NCBI GenBank assembly: GCA_030704615.1
Contig: CM060732.1
Location: 78,411,053-78,475,052 of the forward strand
DNA from: Takakia lepidozioides
Taxonomy: Eukaryota; Streptophyta; Takakiopsida; Takakiales; Takakiaceae
Length of the DNA stretch: 64,000 nucleotides
Direction of reading: 5' to 3'
The notes beneath the pieces were generated by a model. The model was not told the origin of the DNA, searched no databases, and was given only the letters and a program-made list of their open reading frames with translations. Within the stretch, counting starts at the first letter, position 1. Each line of letters opens with the position of its first letter. Shown one piece after another: positions 33,416 to 43,495 of this stretch. The translations under genes and the position numbers were made by a program.

Positions 33416-34610
33416 ATGCCTCCCAAGTTGGACCCATCGCAGGTGGTGGAGGTCTACGTTCGGGTCACAGGTATGTCTTCTTGCCATAGTTTTTTGCTGG
33501 TGCTCGTTGTGTGCTTTCGGTGAGATTAGATACAGGGCAGTCAGGGGTGTAACTAGTTCCATAGCCGCCTCTTTTCGGAAACCCACTCGGTGGTGGATGT
33601 GGGATGTAGGTGGAGAGGTTGGTGCAGCATCATCACTTGCACCTAAGATCGGCCCTTTGGGTCTGTCTCCAAAGAAGATTGGAGAGGATATTGCCAAAGA
33701 AACAGCCAAAGACTGGAAGGGTTTGCGAGTTACAGTCAAGCTCACTGTGCAGAACCGACAGGTTTGGTTGGCCTTCCAAGCAATACCCCTTCATTTCCAT
33801 GATAGTTCTGTTGCATCTATGATAGGTTTACCTTTGGGTCTCTCTCTGAGAAGATTGGAGAGGATATTGCCAAAGAAACAGCCAAAGACTGGAAGGGTTT
33901 ACCAGTTACAGTCAAGCTCATTGTGCAGAACCGACAGGTTTGGTTGGCCTTCTAAGCAATACCCCTTCATTTCCATGATAGTTTTGTTGCATCTATGATA
34001 GGTTTATACTTTTATCTCGGCCGCAAATGTGCTAATATCAGTGTGATCTTCGTCTATCTCTGTCTAAGAGAAAGAGTTTAGCTGCGTGTCAGAAACTGGC
34101 CAGCTGTGAAAAGGGACATGAAAGACTGGCAGAGATAGGAAAGACAGCTGGGCAGAACTGGGCATTGGTTTCTGTTCTGTCTGGTCATCGACGTATATGC
34201 AAAAACATCCATGTATGGATGGGCTGGTTAGTTTCTGAGTTTTGGTAGATCTGGGTACCCTTCCTTTTGGCTTGGATAACATTTATGTAGGGGTGATGGA
34301 CTGTAACTATGTTCTGTAGGCAAAGGTAGCAGTGGTGCCTAGTGCTGCAGCCCTGGTGATCAAGGCTCTGAAGGAGCCAGAGCGGGATCGGAAGAAGACA
34401 AAGAACATCAAGCACAATGGCAACATTTCTCTCGATGACGTGATTGAGATTGCTAAGATTATGGCTCCAAGGTCCATGGCCAAGCAATTGGCAGGCACTG
34501 TGAAGGAGATTTTGGGGACATGTGTGTCGGTAGGTTGTACCGTCGATGGAAAGGACCCTAAAGATCTTCAAACAGAGATCGATGAAGGGGAGGTTGAGAT
34601 TCCCGAGTAA
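33416..34610 (+). CDS. RPL12: 60S ribosomal protein L12 (uL11), three exons
   Basis: Exons are 33416-33470, 33610-33761 and 34320-34610, joined at GT-AG boundaries, giving 165 residues, the normal length for eukaryotic L12. The protein begins [20 protein letters not shown] and contains the uL11 hallmark [16 protein letters not shown], then [11 protein letters not shown], and ends GEVEIPE. uL11 binds the GTPase-centre segment of large-subunit rRNA at the base of the P-stalk in the cytosol. It is the only clearly intact cellular gene in the window and sits among transposons. Intron 2 carries a duplicate of most of exon 2 (from 33833). The reading frame has no lesion. Confidence 0.96.
33833..34007 (+). 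repeat. Duplicated partial exon 2 inside RPL12 intron 2
   Basis: A 177-bp direct duplication (33656-33832 and 33833-34007) covers the last two-thirds of exon 2 plus the start of intron 2. The second copy stays open in the exon 2 frame ([14 protein letters not shown]...VQNRQ) and keeps the donor GT. Its first residues are altered and it lacks an obvious strong acceptor, so it is probably not spliced in. Confidence 0.88.
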
Positions 34611-35034
34611 GGGGCAGTTTAGATTGATATAACATGAGTGAACCTTCATTGCTTCAAAAATGGCGTGTTGACAGAACAAGGAATTTTGCATCATCTGGAT
34701 TTGGGTGGTGGTTGACTCTTGAGTTTTGGGCCTACACATTCCCCAGGTTAGTAGGGAGCAGGATTGCAGTACCTTTATCACCAAGCTTTGTAGTACATGG
34801 ATTAAAAAATATTAGTTCAGATTCTCTTTGAATCTCATACTCTTTGAATCTCCATGCAATAAGCTACCGTGGTATATAAGTAGAGTCAGGTGAGTTCTCC
34901 CTCAAATTAAAGCTGGAAACACCATTTCATGCAACGGATGGAGTATCTTTACTCTAATAGGCGGCAGGCAAGAACTGGGGTACTGCATTCAATATGCCAA
35001 ATGACGTCACTGTAATGTGTCTCGTGAGTTGGTC
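34611..35034. other. RPL12 downstream region
   Basis: 3' flank of RPL12. No other gene, RNA or repeat is recognisable. Confidence 0.4.
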
Positions 35035-35589
35035 TTACTTCCTCGCGATCACAAGAGAGTATCTCACCCCGAATAGAAGGTGGATGGATTGAAGCTTATA
35101 TCCTGAATCTGCTTGAGGTGCACAGAAAGTGTAGACTTTAGCAGGAAAATGTTGAGAGGAACAGCTTACAAATGAAGGGCTCTCTCGGGAAGGATAAATA
35201 ATAGAACCAACCACATTTTCATGAAACACGGTAGGGTACTGAATCCACCATTCGCGGGTAAAGGGAAATGAGGCTGAAAAATCATCACTTTTCGCTGATC
35301 TGATGGGCCCACCATTCGCTAGAGAGGCCGCCACAGGGAGGCACATGGCGCCATATTCTAGCGACGACCACCGAAGGTCGGAAGCTAGTTTAGCGTAGAG
35401 CAGGAATAGGGTGCCATAGTGCCACATCATCGTAGCCAGGTCGTCGTCGTCGTCAATTTCTTTGGAATCTGCCCGGACGGCCCGCGAGAAATAGGCCAAT
35501 AGAAATTGCCGCGCCAACGTTTCTGGAACTGCCCGCAATGCCCGGATCTTGATCTTCTTGAACTGCACGAGCTCTGCGTTTTCCGCCAT
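35035..35589 (-). CDS. Hypothetical protein, first exon of a dispersed unknown gene (copy 2)
   Basis: The ATG at 35589 opens 184 codons beginning MAENAELVQFKKIKIRALRA, with an acidic run (EIDDDDD) near residue 45 and MWHYGTLFLLYAKLASDL after it. I do not recognise the family. Related but damaged copies lie at 25075-25400 and 54922-55400. A piece of the upstream region (GAGTGTGGGTCCAGATTCATC) recurs at 55.4 kb and twice near 58.0 kb. The true exon may end earlier than the stop at 35035, because similarity between copies fades after LANGG. It is the longest undamaged copy. Confidence 0.5.
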   Translation of the reverse strand: MAENAELVQFKKIKIRALRAVPETLARQFLLAYFSRAVRADSKEIDDDDDLATMMWHYGTLFLLYAKLASDLRWSSLEYGAMCLPVAASLANGGPIRSAKSDDFSASFPFTREWWIQYPTVFHENVVGSIIYPSRESPSFVSCSSQHFPAKVYTFCAPQADSGYKLQSIHLLFGVRYSLVIARK

Positions 35590-35599
35590 CGTTCACCTT

Positions 35600-36470
35600 G
35601 CAAGCACAGGCATGGATAGCTGAAGGAGCAGGGATCGAGTGTGGGTCCAGATTCATCCAAAAGGGCCGGATTTCAAGCTCCAGATTACCTATGATTCAAG
35701 AAGACATCAAATGGGGAGGAGTTTCTTGCAGGCGGAATCGGAAGCTTTCACTCGTGATTGGGTGGGAAAGAAGAAAAGTGCAGCTTAGATTACACCTTAC
35801 TTCCTTGTTTCAGACCCGCACAGTGAGTCTCCATGATTGATTTTCCATGAGCACGAAGGGTATGTCAGGTTGTGTTTGGTTGCAAAAGTCCCACATCTGC
35901 TTGAAGCTAAACCCAAGTTTCAAACCTAATCTTACATTGACTAGATTGTAATTGTTGTCTGTCTGCCATAACCTCCCTATAACTAGTGTTCACTGGAAAC
36001 AATAAATGCAAACTGTGAGACTGACATTCAAAGCTGAAGGTTGCTCTTTTTCCATGTTTCAGCCTTCTTGGCCATTATTTTTGTGATCATTGTTTTATCA
36101 AACGTGGTGATAATGATGCAATTTGGATATAACCATATGTGTTATAGGAATCCATCTGTGTGTTAGTGTCCCTGAGATTTACTAGTTGATCGGGATCTGA
36201 AAGACCCTTTAGACCCTCATTTTGTAGTGAGGGAAGTGGTTAAAGTGAAGGGCTTTTATTCAGTAAAAAAACCGTTTAGACAGGTTGTCTAATTTACCTT
36301 GTCATGTTCTGAAGCTTGCATGGTTTGATTCCAGAACCATTCCTCCAAGAAGAAAAGATGACCTTTTGGTATACATCTGTGAACAGATTTGATTCCAGAG
36401 ACAAAGGGTTACAGGGGTTGGACTTTGTCTCAGATGTGAAAATTGCAGTCATTTGTAGCAATTTTGGATG
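35600..36470. other. Intergenic region; no supported gene
   Basis: This is AT-rich, non-repetitive sequence between the unknown gene's start and the ALY-like exon. Short open frames lack any domain. Confidence 0.4.
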
Positions 36471-36481
36471 TTGCTTGAATG

Positions 36482-36621
36482 CTAGTTATGGGACTGAGGT
36501 GAGTGGGCGGGCTGGTGATCAGAAGCGCAAATTGTCGGACATGCTTCGACCTCCCTGGAGCAAAGAGGACCTGGAGCTCTTCTATCAAGCATTTCGGAAA
36601 TATGGCAAAGATTGGAAAAAA
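36482..36621 (+). pseudogene. ALY: Isolated ALWAYS EARLY (LIN9-like) SANT exon
   Basis: The encoded segment [20 protein letters not shown] followed by [13 protein letters not shown] is the start of the SANT/Myb-like domain of plant ALWAYS EARLY proteins, members of the LIN9 family that act in DREAM/MuvB-type chromatin complexes. It ends in a plausible splice donor (AAAAAAG then GTATC). The expected next exon (RNRSVEMV...NRAYLSLPEG) is not found before the PPR array begins. I read it as a captured or truncated gene piece. Confidence 0.65.
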
Positions 36622-36839
36622 GGTATCTTATGACCACAATTGACTTGTTGAGATTGTTTTCTGGTTGTACCAAAATCGTTTGTCATCTTGACTACTTTTT
36701 GCAGCAACAAATGAAGCGAGCAGCAAATTGTCTCTGTAGGTCCATCTATATCAGGTTGACACTTGAATTTCAATGCATGTTGTTTGTGAGGCACAAGCAA
36801 TTGTCCTATTTGTTGATCCATCCCGCTGTGTGATTTCAC

Positions 36840-37960
36840 GCAGCAGAGATTGTCTCTCAGAACAGGGGGTTGCAGTAGACACTCTACGAGATTTGGTGTC
36901 GTGGAGTGCGATGATTGTAGGGTATGCACAGCAAAGGCGCGGGATGGAGGCTTTGGAGACCTATGAGCAAATGATGGGGGAAGGGGTGAAGCCCGACCAC
37001 ATCACGTTTGTATCCGTTTGCAATGCCTGTGCAAGCCTGGCAGCCCTAGAAAAGGGAAAAGAGGTCCATGGTGACATCGTCAAAGCTAGAATTGTACACT
37101 GCCCTAGTGGACATGTATGCCAAATGTGGGTGCATTGAGGATGCGAAGGGAGTGTTCGACAATATGGCTGAACGAAATGTGGTGTCGTGGAACGCGATGT
37201 TCGCAGGATATGCCCAGCATGGTATCATAGGGAGGTCCTGCAACTATTTGGGGGAATGTAAAAGAACCGGACAGTATCACCTTTATATGTGTTCGCTCTG
37301 CATGCAGCCACTTTGGCCTACTGAATGAAGGAAATCAAGATCATGGTGTTACTCCGACAGTAAAGCACTTTGGCTGTATGGTGGACCTTCTTGGATGTGC
37401 GGGACAACTGGATGAGGTAGTGGATCTGATTAATAAGATGCTAATCAATCCAGACGTTGTGGTGTGGAAGGCCTTGCTTCATGCCTGCAGAATGCATGGC
37501 AATGTGGAGATGGCTGAACGTGCGGCAACATCTATCCTCAAATGGGATGAACACTAGGATGCCGCGACTTATGTGTTGCTATCAAACATCTGCAAAGGTG
37601 AGAAGAATGATGAAGGTTAGAGGGGTTAGAAAGGAGCCAGGTCGCTGCTGCATTGAGGTTGGCAACAGGGTGCACACCTTCACTGTAGATGACATCCCAG
37701 AATTAAGGAAATCGATGTTGAGCTGAGGCTGGGCAGATGAAAGGAGGCGGGGTATGTGCCTGACACGCGCTTTGTATTGCATGATGTGGGGGAGGAGGAA
37801 AAGGAATTTTCTGTTTGCCACCATAGTGAGAAGCTGGCCATTGGTTTTGTGTCTGGAGACGAAGGTAGTGGATCTGCCAACATCCAGTCCAAGAGGTGAA
37901 GTCCTGGCAGAACGGGAAGAGGAGATTTCAAGTACCTGAATATTAGGCAAGAGGAATTGA
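36840..37960 (+). pseudogene. PPR-E-DYW pseudogene, first array end
   Basis: PLS-type PPR units (VSWSAMIVGYAQQ, VDMYAKCGCIEDAK, VSWNAMFAGYAQH) lead into an E domain (MVDLLGCAGQLDE, INPDVVVWKALLHACRMHGN) and the start of an E+/DYW region (VRGVRKEPGRC, YVPDTRF in part, [11 protein letters not shown]). Frames change repeatedly, and there is a TAG near 37558. The sequence stops before the CxxCH part. Intact relatives are organelle-targeted RNA-editing factors. This copy cannot be functional. Confidence 0.85.
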
Positions 37961-38089
37961 CCCTGCTAAGATGAAGTTGACTTGGAAGTTGACTTGGAAG
38001 CTGACGTGTCCAAGGCCATATTGGAAGAGTGCAGAATGTCCAAACAACAGTTAGGCATAAAACCCTGAACTCATTTCTGGTTTGTGACA

Positions 38090-40665
38090 TGGATGAGTGA
38101 AGGGGCAGTGCGTGTGCAAACCTGGAAGCCCTGGAAAAGGGGAAAGAGGTCCATGATGAGATCGTCAAAGCTGGAATTGTACCAGATGTCATTCTGAACA
38201 CTGCCCTGGTGGACATGTATGCCAAATGTGGGTGTATTAAGGATGCAAAGGCAGTTTTCAACAATATGCAGGCTGAACAAGATGTGGTGTCGTGGAGCGC
38301 GATGCTTGCAGGGTATGCACAGCAGGGAGGCTTTGGAGACCTATGAGCAAATGATGGGGGAAGGGGTGAAGCCCAACCACATCACGTTCGTTTGCGTTTG
38401 CAATGCATGTGCAAGCCTGGGAGCCCTGGAAAAGGGCAAAGAGGTCCATGATGACATCGTCAAAGCTGGAATTCTACCAGATGTCATTTTGAACACTGCC
38501 CTGGTGGACATGTATGCCAAATGTGGGTGCATTAAGGATGCAAAGGCAGTTTTGAAAGTTCAACAATATGCAGGCTGAACGAGATGTGGTGTCGTGGAGC
38601 GCGATGCGTGCAAGGTATGCACAGCAGGGACGTGGGGTGGAGGCTTTGGAAACCTATGAGCAAATGATGGGGGAAGGGGTGAAGCCCAACCACATCACGT
38701 TTGTGTGCGTTTGCAATGCATGCGCAAGCCTGGCAGCTCTGGAAAAGGGCAAAGAGGTCCATGGCGACATGGTCAGAGCTGCAGTTGTACCAAATGTCAT
38801 TCTCAACAATACCCTCGTGGACATGTAGGAAGGGAGTGTTTGAGAGTATGGCTGAACGAGATGTGGTGTCGTGGAGTGCGATGATTGCAGGATATGCACA
38901 GCAAGGGCGCGGGATGGAGGCTTTGGAGACCTATGAGCAAATGATGTGCGAAGGGGGTGAAGCCCAACCACATAACGTTTGTTTGCATTTGCAATGTGTG
39001 TGCAAGCCTGGCAGCCCTGGAAAAGTGCACAGAGGTCCATGGTGACATTATCAAATCTGGAATTGTACCCGATGTCATTCTGAACACTGCGACATGTATG
39101 TCAAATGTGGGTGCATCGAGGATGCAAATGGAGTATTTGACAGTATTGCTGAACGTGATGTGGTGTCATGGAATGTGATGATTGCAAGATATGCACAGCA
39201 AGGGTGCGGGATGGAGGCTTTGGACACCTATGAGCAAATGATGTGCGAAGGGGTGAAAACCAACCACATCACATTTGTGTGCGTTTGCAATGCGTGTGCA
39301 AGCCTGGGAGCCCTGGAAAAGGGGAAAGAGATCCATGGTGACATCGTCAAAGCTGGAATTGTACCAAATGTCATCCTGAACAATCCCCTGGTGGACATGT
39401 ATGCGAAATGTGGGAGCATCGAGGATGTGAAGGGAGTTAATTTCAACACCATGGCTGAACGAGATGTGGTGTCGTGGAACGCCATGCTTGCAGGGGTATG
39501 CACAACAGGGGCGTGGGATGGAGGCCTTGGAGACCTATGAGCAAATGATGGGGGAAGGGGTGAAGCCCGACCACATCACGTTTGTGTGCGTTTGCAATGC
39601 GTGTGCAAGCCTGGCAGCCCTGGAAAAGGGCAAAGAGGTGCATGGTTGCATCGCCAAAGCGGAACTGTACCAGGTGTGATCCTGAATATTGCCTTGGTGG
39701 ACATGTATGCCAAATGTGGGAGCATTGAGGATGCAGAGGGAGTGTTCAACAATATGGCTGTTGTCGTGGAACGTGATGCTTGCAGGATATGCACAACAAG
39801 GCGTGGGATGGAGGACTTGGACACCTATGAGCAAATGATGGGGGAAGGGGTGAAACGCGACCACGTCACGTTTGTGTGCATTTGCAGTGCGTGTGCAAGC
39901 CTGCAGCCCTGGAAAAGGGCAAAGAGGTGCATGGTTGCATCGCTAAAGCTGGAATTGTACAGATGTGATTCTGAACAATACCCTGGTGGACATGTATGCC
40001 AAATGTGGGAGCATTGAGGATGTGGAGGGAGTGTTCAACAATATGGCTGAACGAGATTTGTTGTCGTGGAACGTGATGCTTGCAGGGTATGCATAGCAGG
40101 GGCGCGGGATGGAGGCCTTGGATCATACCTATGAACAAATGATGGGGGAAGGGGTGAAATGCAACCACATCACGTTTGTGAGCGTTTGCAATGCTTGTGC
40201 AAGCCTGGCAGCCCTGGAAAAGGGCAAAGAGGTCCATGATGGGGGAAGGGGGAAGCCCGACCACATCACGTTTGTGTGCATTTGTAATGCGTGTGCAAGC
40301 CACATTCATTTGTGTTCTCAATGTTGGTGCCAGCATGGTGGCCCTGGAGAAGGGCAAAGATATCCATGCTGACATTATCAAAGCTGGAATAGGGATGATG
40401 TCCGATTAGGTCACATTTGTTTGCATCCTCAAGGCTTGTGCGAGACTGGCAGCCCTGGAAAATGGCAAAGAGGTCTATGCTGACATATGAATGTTGGAGT
40501 TGTACCAAATCTGATTTTGAACAATAGCCTTGTTGACATGTATGCGAAATGCGGGAGCATGAAGGTTGCAAAGAGAGTATTTGACAACATGGCTGAACGG
40601 GATGTGGTGTCGTGGAATGCGATGATCACAGGATATGCCCAGCATAGGTGTGGGATGGAGGCTTT
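38090..40665 (+). pseudogene. Tandem PPR units, block 2 (interrupted by element C)
   Basis: About ten copies of a ~300-bp P-L-S unit occur here, each encoding variants of [63 protein letters not shown] and CNACASLAALE. Units differ at few positions, but most carry a frameshift or stop, or lack part of the unit (for example after 38825 and near 40240). The block ends in GAGGCTTTGGGG at the element C junction, and the unit resumes at 52825 with ACCTATGAGCAA. Confidence 0.88.
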
Positions 40666-40669
40666 GGGG
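40666..40669. repeat. Left target-site duplication (GGGG) of element C
   Basis: GGGG at 40666-40669 is repeated at 52821-52824. Rejoining there restores the PPR segment EALGTYEQ. A fifth base does not match. Confidence 0.75.
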
Positions 40670-41185
40670 TGTCGTGCGCATACATATCGCTACACAACTA
40701 CATCGCTGTCCAAAACCACACAACACATGTGCACACCACACACTAGTATACCACTAGTCTACCACTAGTCCAGCCACTAGTCCAACCACTAGGCTACAAC
40801 TAGTCAGTCACTAGGCTGCCACTACGCTGCCCACTATGGCAGTCACTAGTCCACACAATGATAAAGAAGAAGAATACAAGCACAAGCTCATGCGAGCTCA
40901 CAAAGCTGAAGCATAAACTCATGCATATATAACCTCATCACTCAAATACAAGTCAAGCCAAGTGCACCCCACGCCATGGGGAATCCACACTACGGCGCCA
41001 TAGCTAGGCGCGGTGAGGCTCAACTCGAGAAAGATGAGCCTCCCGCGCTTGCCGTGAAGATAACCACCCCAGGGCCTAAATCTGCCTTGACCCCTGGATT
41101 GACACTTGGGCCAATCCCAAATGTCAATATGTAAAAGCTAGCTATTTCCTAGCTAGTTTCACACTAGTGGTAAAATAACTTGACA
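40670..41185 (-). repeat. 3' LTR of element C (190-bp block plus 327-bp core)
   Basis: The core at 40859-41185 equals 52494-52820. The outer 190-bp block (40670-40859, starting TGTCGTGCGC) is absent from the right LTR but repeated inside the element at 41188-41377. Taken as one unit it reads TGTCAAG...ACGACA on the minus strand, which has proper TG...CA ends. Confidence 0.75.
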
Positions 41186-41187
41186 GC

Positions 41188-41377
41188 TGTCGTGCGCATA
41201 CATATCGCTACACAACTACATCGCTGTCCAAAACCACACAACACATGTGCACACCACACACTAGTATACCACTAGTCTACCACTAGTCCAGCCACTAGTC
41301 CAACCACTAGGCTACAACTAGTCAGTCACTAGGCTGCCACTACGCTGCCCACTATGGCAGTCACTAGTCCACACAAT
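41188..41377 (-). repeat. Second copy of the 190-bp block, inside element C
   Basis: Direct repeat of 40670-40859, rich in ACTAGTCCA/CCACTAG words. It lies between the 3' LTR core and the integrase 3' region. No coding potential. Confidence 0.9.
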
Positions 41378-41635
41378 CGCCCCCCTAGCTGGTGCTTAGG
41401 TCCCTCTAAGTCCAGGTAGCCACAAGATGTGATAGTGACCATAGCCTCACTAAGTCCTCCACCACTATCCCTACTACACTCAAACTCGATAGATCAAGAG
41501 GCCGGGTGCAAGAGTTGCCCCATCGTTAGTCGCCGTCTTGCAACCTGTGAACTTGAGCTTGGGATCTCATGTATTGACTCCTATGAGCTTGGCCTCCCAT
41601 GTCTTGTTAGCTGCCTCCAGTCATGTCCACTGCCA
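41378..41635 (-). other. 3' non-coding segment of element C
   Basis: Between the integrase stop and the 190-bp block. No gene is seen. A polypurine tract could be the GGGGGGCG complement near 41378-41385. Confidence 0.5.
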
Positions 41636-43495
41636 CTATCCCAAGCAGTGTGGACACAACCAATCTCCGTCAGGAACCTTCTCAAGAGGTGGTGTCAAGC
41701 ATCCCATATGCCAACCCCTTGAGCATCGATCACACACCAGCATGGTGGCTGCCCCTTTGGCAGACCCACAGAGCATGCACCTCAAACCTGCAGGTACCAC
41801 TGCCAAGTTTGGGTCAACTCTGCCATCGACATTGGGAAGGTGACATGGCGCACAATTACGCACATGGTCCTTCCAAGTCATGCCATCCCGACCCTCCAAG
41901 ATCAGGACCCCTGAGGGCAACACCTCTCGAACCCTCAGAATAACACGCCCTGCAGTAACATCCAGAGTCGTAGGAGCAGTCTGCTGCAAATAAACATAGT
42001 CACCAGGGCTAAACCTCCGAACCCCAGGACGATATCCTCCACCACGTATAGTGGCATACCTCAACGTATCACGGTGCTGTGCAATGGCAAGGTTCTCAAA
42101 AGCCATGGGCATGACTTTCTTGAACAACTCTGCACGCTGATCACATGCACGTACCCACACGTCCGGATCGTCAAGGTTAAGGACTTGAGCAGTGTCCCTA
42201 CGAATGGCTGCAGGCAAATCCGGCTCTCGGCCAAAGAGAAGGAAATATGGTGAGAAGGAGGCAAGTGATGCTTGTTTGCTGAACCTGTAGCCCATGGCTA
42301 ACCAAGGAACCTGAAGATCCCAATCTCCTAGGTGTCCCTTCTGCAAGCCATACTTGCGCAAACCCCTCTTCACCGTCTGAACAACTCTCTCTGCTAAGCC
42401 ATCGGCCTCAGGATGATCCCGAGAAGTGGTGCGGTGGTCTATCAAGGCTTTATCACACAAAGCCTGAAACTCCCCCAAGAACTCTCTCCCTTGGTCCGTG
42501 AGTACCTCAGCTGGAGCACCAAATCGGCTAAGCACACGATCCAAGAATGCATACGCAGCCCCCTCACTAGCCTTGTCAGGCAATGGAACCAACTCAATCC
42601 ACTTGGAGAAGTGCTCCACCATCACCAACACATATCTGTGGTGGCGCATAGTCAGTGGCAACGGTCCTGCGAAGTCAAGACTCCACCTGTAGCCCAATCC
42701 CATGATAGGTAAAGGATGCAACTGTGGTGTAGGGGCGTTGAATGAAGCACGCACCCTGTCACACACCATGCACCTAGCCACAAACTGTTGCACCTCTGTA
42801 TGCATACCACGCCACCAATACTGCCCCTGCAGTAAACTGTGAGTGCGTCGCACTCCAAAATGCCCCAACTCCTCATGGGCATGCCGCACTAACCGTGCAC
42901 GCTGTGTGGGGTGAGGCACAATCCTCACCCGACCATCCTCCCACACTCGAAGTAGGTGTATCCCCTCCCACTTGAACCTCTTGGCTCGTTGCAGGATCCG
43001 ATCCCTCTCCCTGGCAGTCACAATGGCTGCCGTGTCTCCCGTGCGGAGGTAGTCCAACACAGCCGAATCCTCATGTATATCTCTGGCACCACCTAGCTCA
43101 TCACTAGCCTCAGGGTCCTCAGACACTCCGTCTACAGTCATCCCTGTTGTAGGTCCAATCTGACCTCCCGATGCCAAGATACACAAAAATGCAGATGCGT
43201 GCCATCCCGGCACCATCTCCTCGTCCGTCTCACCATGCCACCGAGCTCCAGTGTCATCCTGCTGGCTCATGCATGGATTGCGACTCAATCCATCCGCATC
43301 CCGATTGACCAAACCCGGTCGATGCACAACCTGAAAGTCATACTCCTGGAGTATAAGTGCCCACCGTGCAAGCTTCCCGTAAGCTTGTCTGACTCCATCA
43401 ACCACTTGAGTGGCTGGTGATCCGTGACAAGGGTGAAAAGATTGCCGTATAGATAGCACCTGAAGTGTGCCACGGCCCACACTGCAGCTAAGCAC
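41636..43495 (-). CDS. Element C pol: RNase H end, integrase and C-terminal PHD finger
   Basis: The frame holds the RNase H tail (ARWALILQEYDFQVVHRPG) and an H2C2 integrase zinc finger (His near 205-212, CMVC near 242-245). The catalytic triad is Asp274 (WSLDFAG), Asp334 (VLTDQGREF) and Glu369 (DGLAER), with the normal 35-residue step. The last 47 residues (about 573-619) form a C4HC3 PHD finger: CMLC, CDRC, HMGC, CPHC. PHD fingers read histone H3 tails, so it may steer integration as chromodomains do in chromoviruses. The upstream join to RT needs one base that is missing near 43373. Confidence 0.93.
   Translation of the reverse strand: MLSCSVGRGTLQVLSIRQSFHPCHGSPATQVVDGVRQAYGKLARWALILQEYDFQVVHRPGLVNRDADGLSRNPCMSQQDDTGARWHGETDEEMVPGWHASAFLCILASGGQIGPTTGMTVDGVSEDPEASDELGGARDIHEDSAVLDYLRTGDTAAIVTARERDRILQRAKRFKWEGIHLLRVWEDGRVRIVPHPTQRARLVRHAHEELGHFGVRRTHSLLQGQYWWRGMHTEVQQFVARCMVCDRVRASFNAPTPQLHPLPIMGLGYRWSLDFAGPLPLTMRHHRYVLVMVEHFSKWIELVPLPDKASEGAAYAFLDRVLSRFGAPAEVLTDQGREFLGEFQALCDKALIDHRTTSRDHPEADGLAERVVQTVKRGLRKYGLQKGHLGDWDLQVPWLAMGYRFSKQASLASFSPYFLLFGREPDLPAAIRRDTAQVLNLDDPDVWVRACDQRAELFKKVMPMAFENLAIAQHRDTLRYATIRGGGYRPGVRRFSPGDYVYLQQTAPTTLDVTAGRVILRVREVLPSGVLILEGRDGMTWKDHVRNCAPCHLPNVDGRVDPNLAVVPAGLRCMLCGSAKGAATMLVCDRCSRGWHMGCLTPPLEKVPDGDWLCPHCLG

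Noticed and set aside
40670-41377. CRISPR-like array of ACTAGTCCA words
   Set aside because: The words are irregularly spaced, lack unique spacers of constant size, and belong to the retrotransposon's 190-bp block in a eukaryotic genome.
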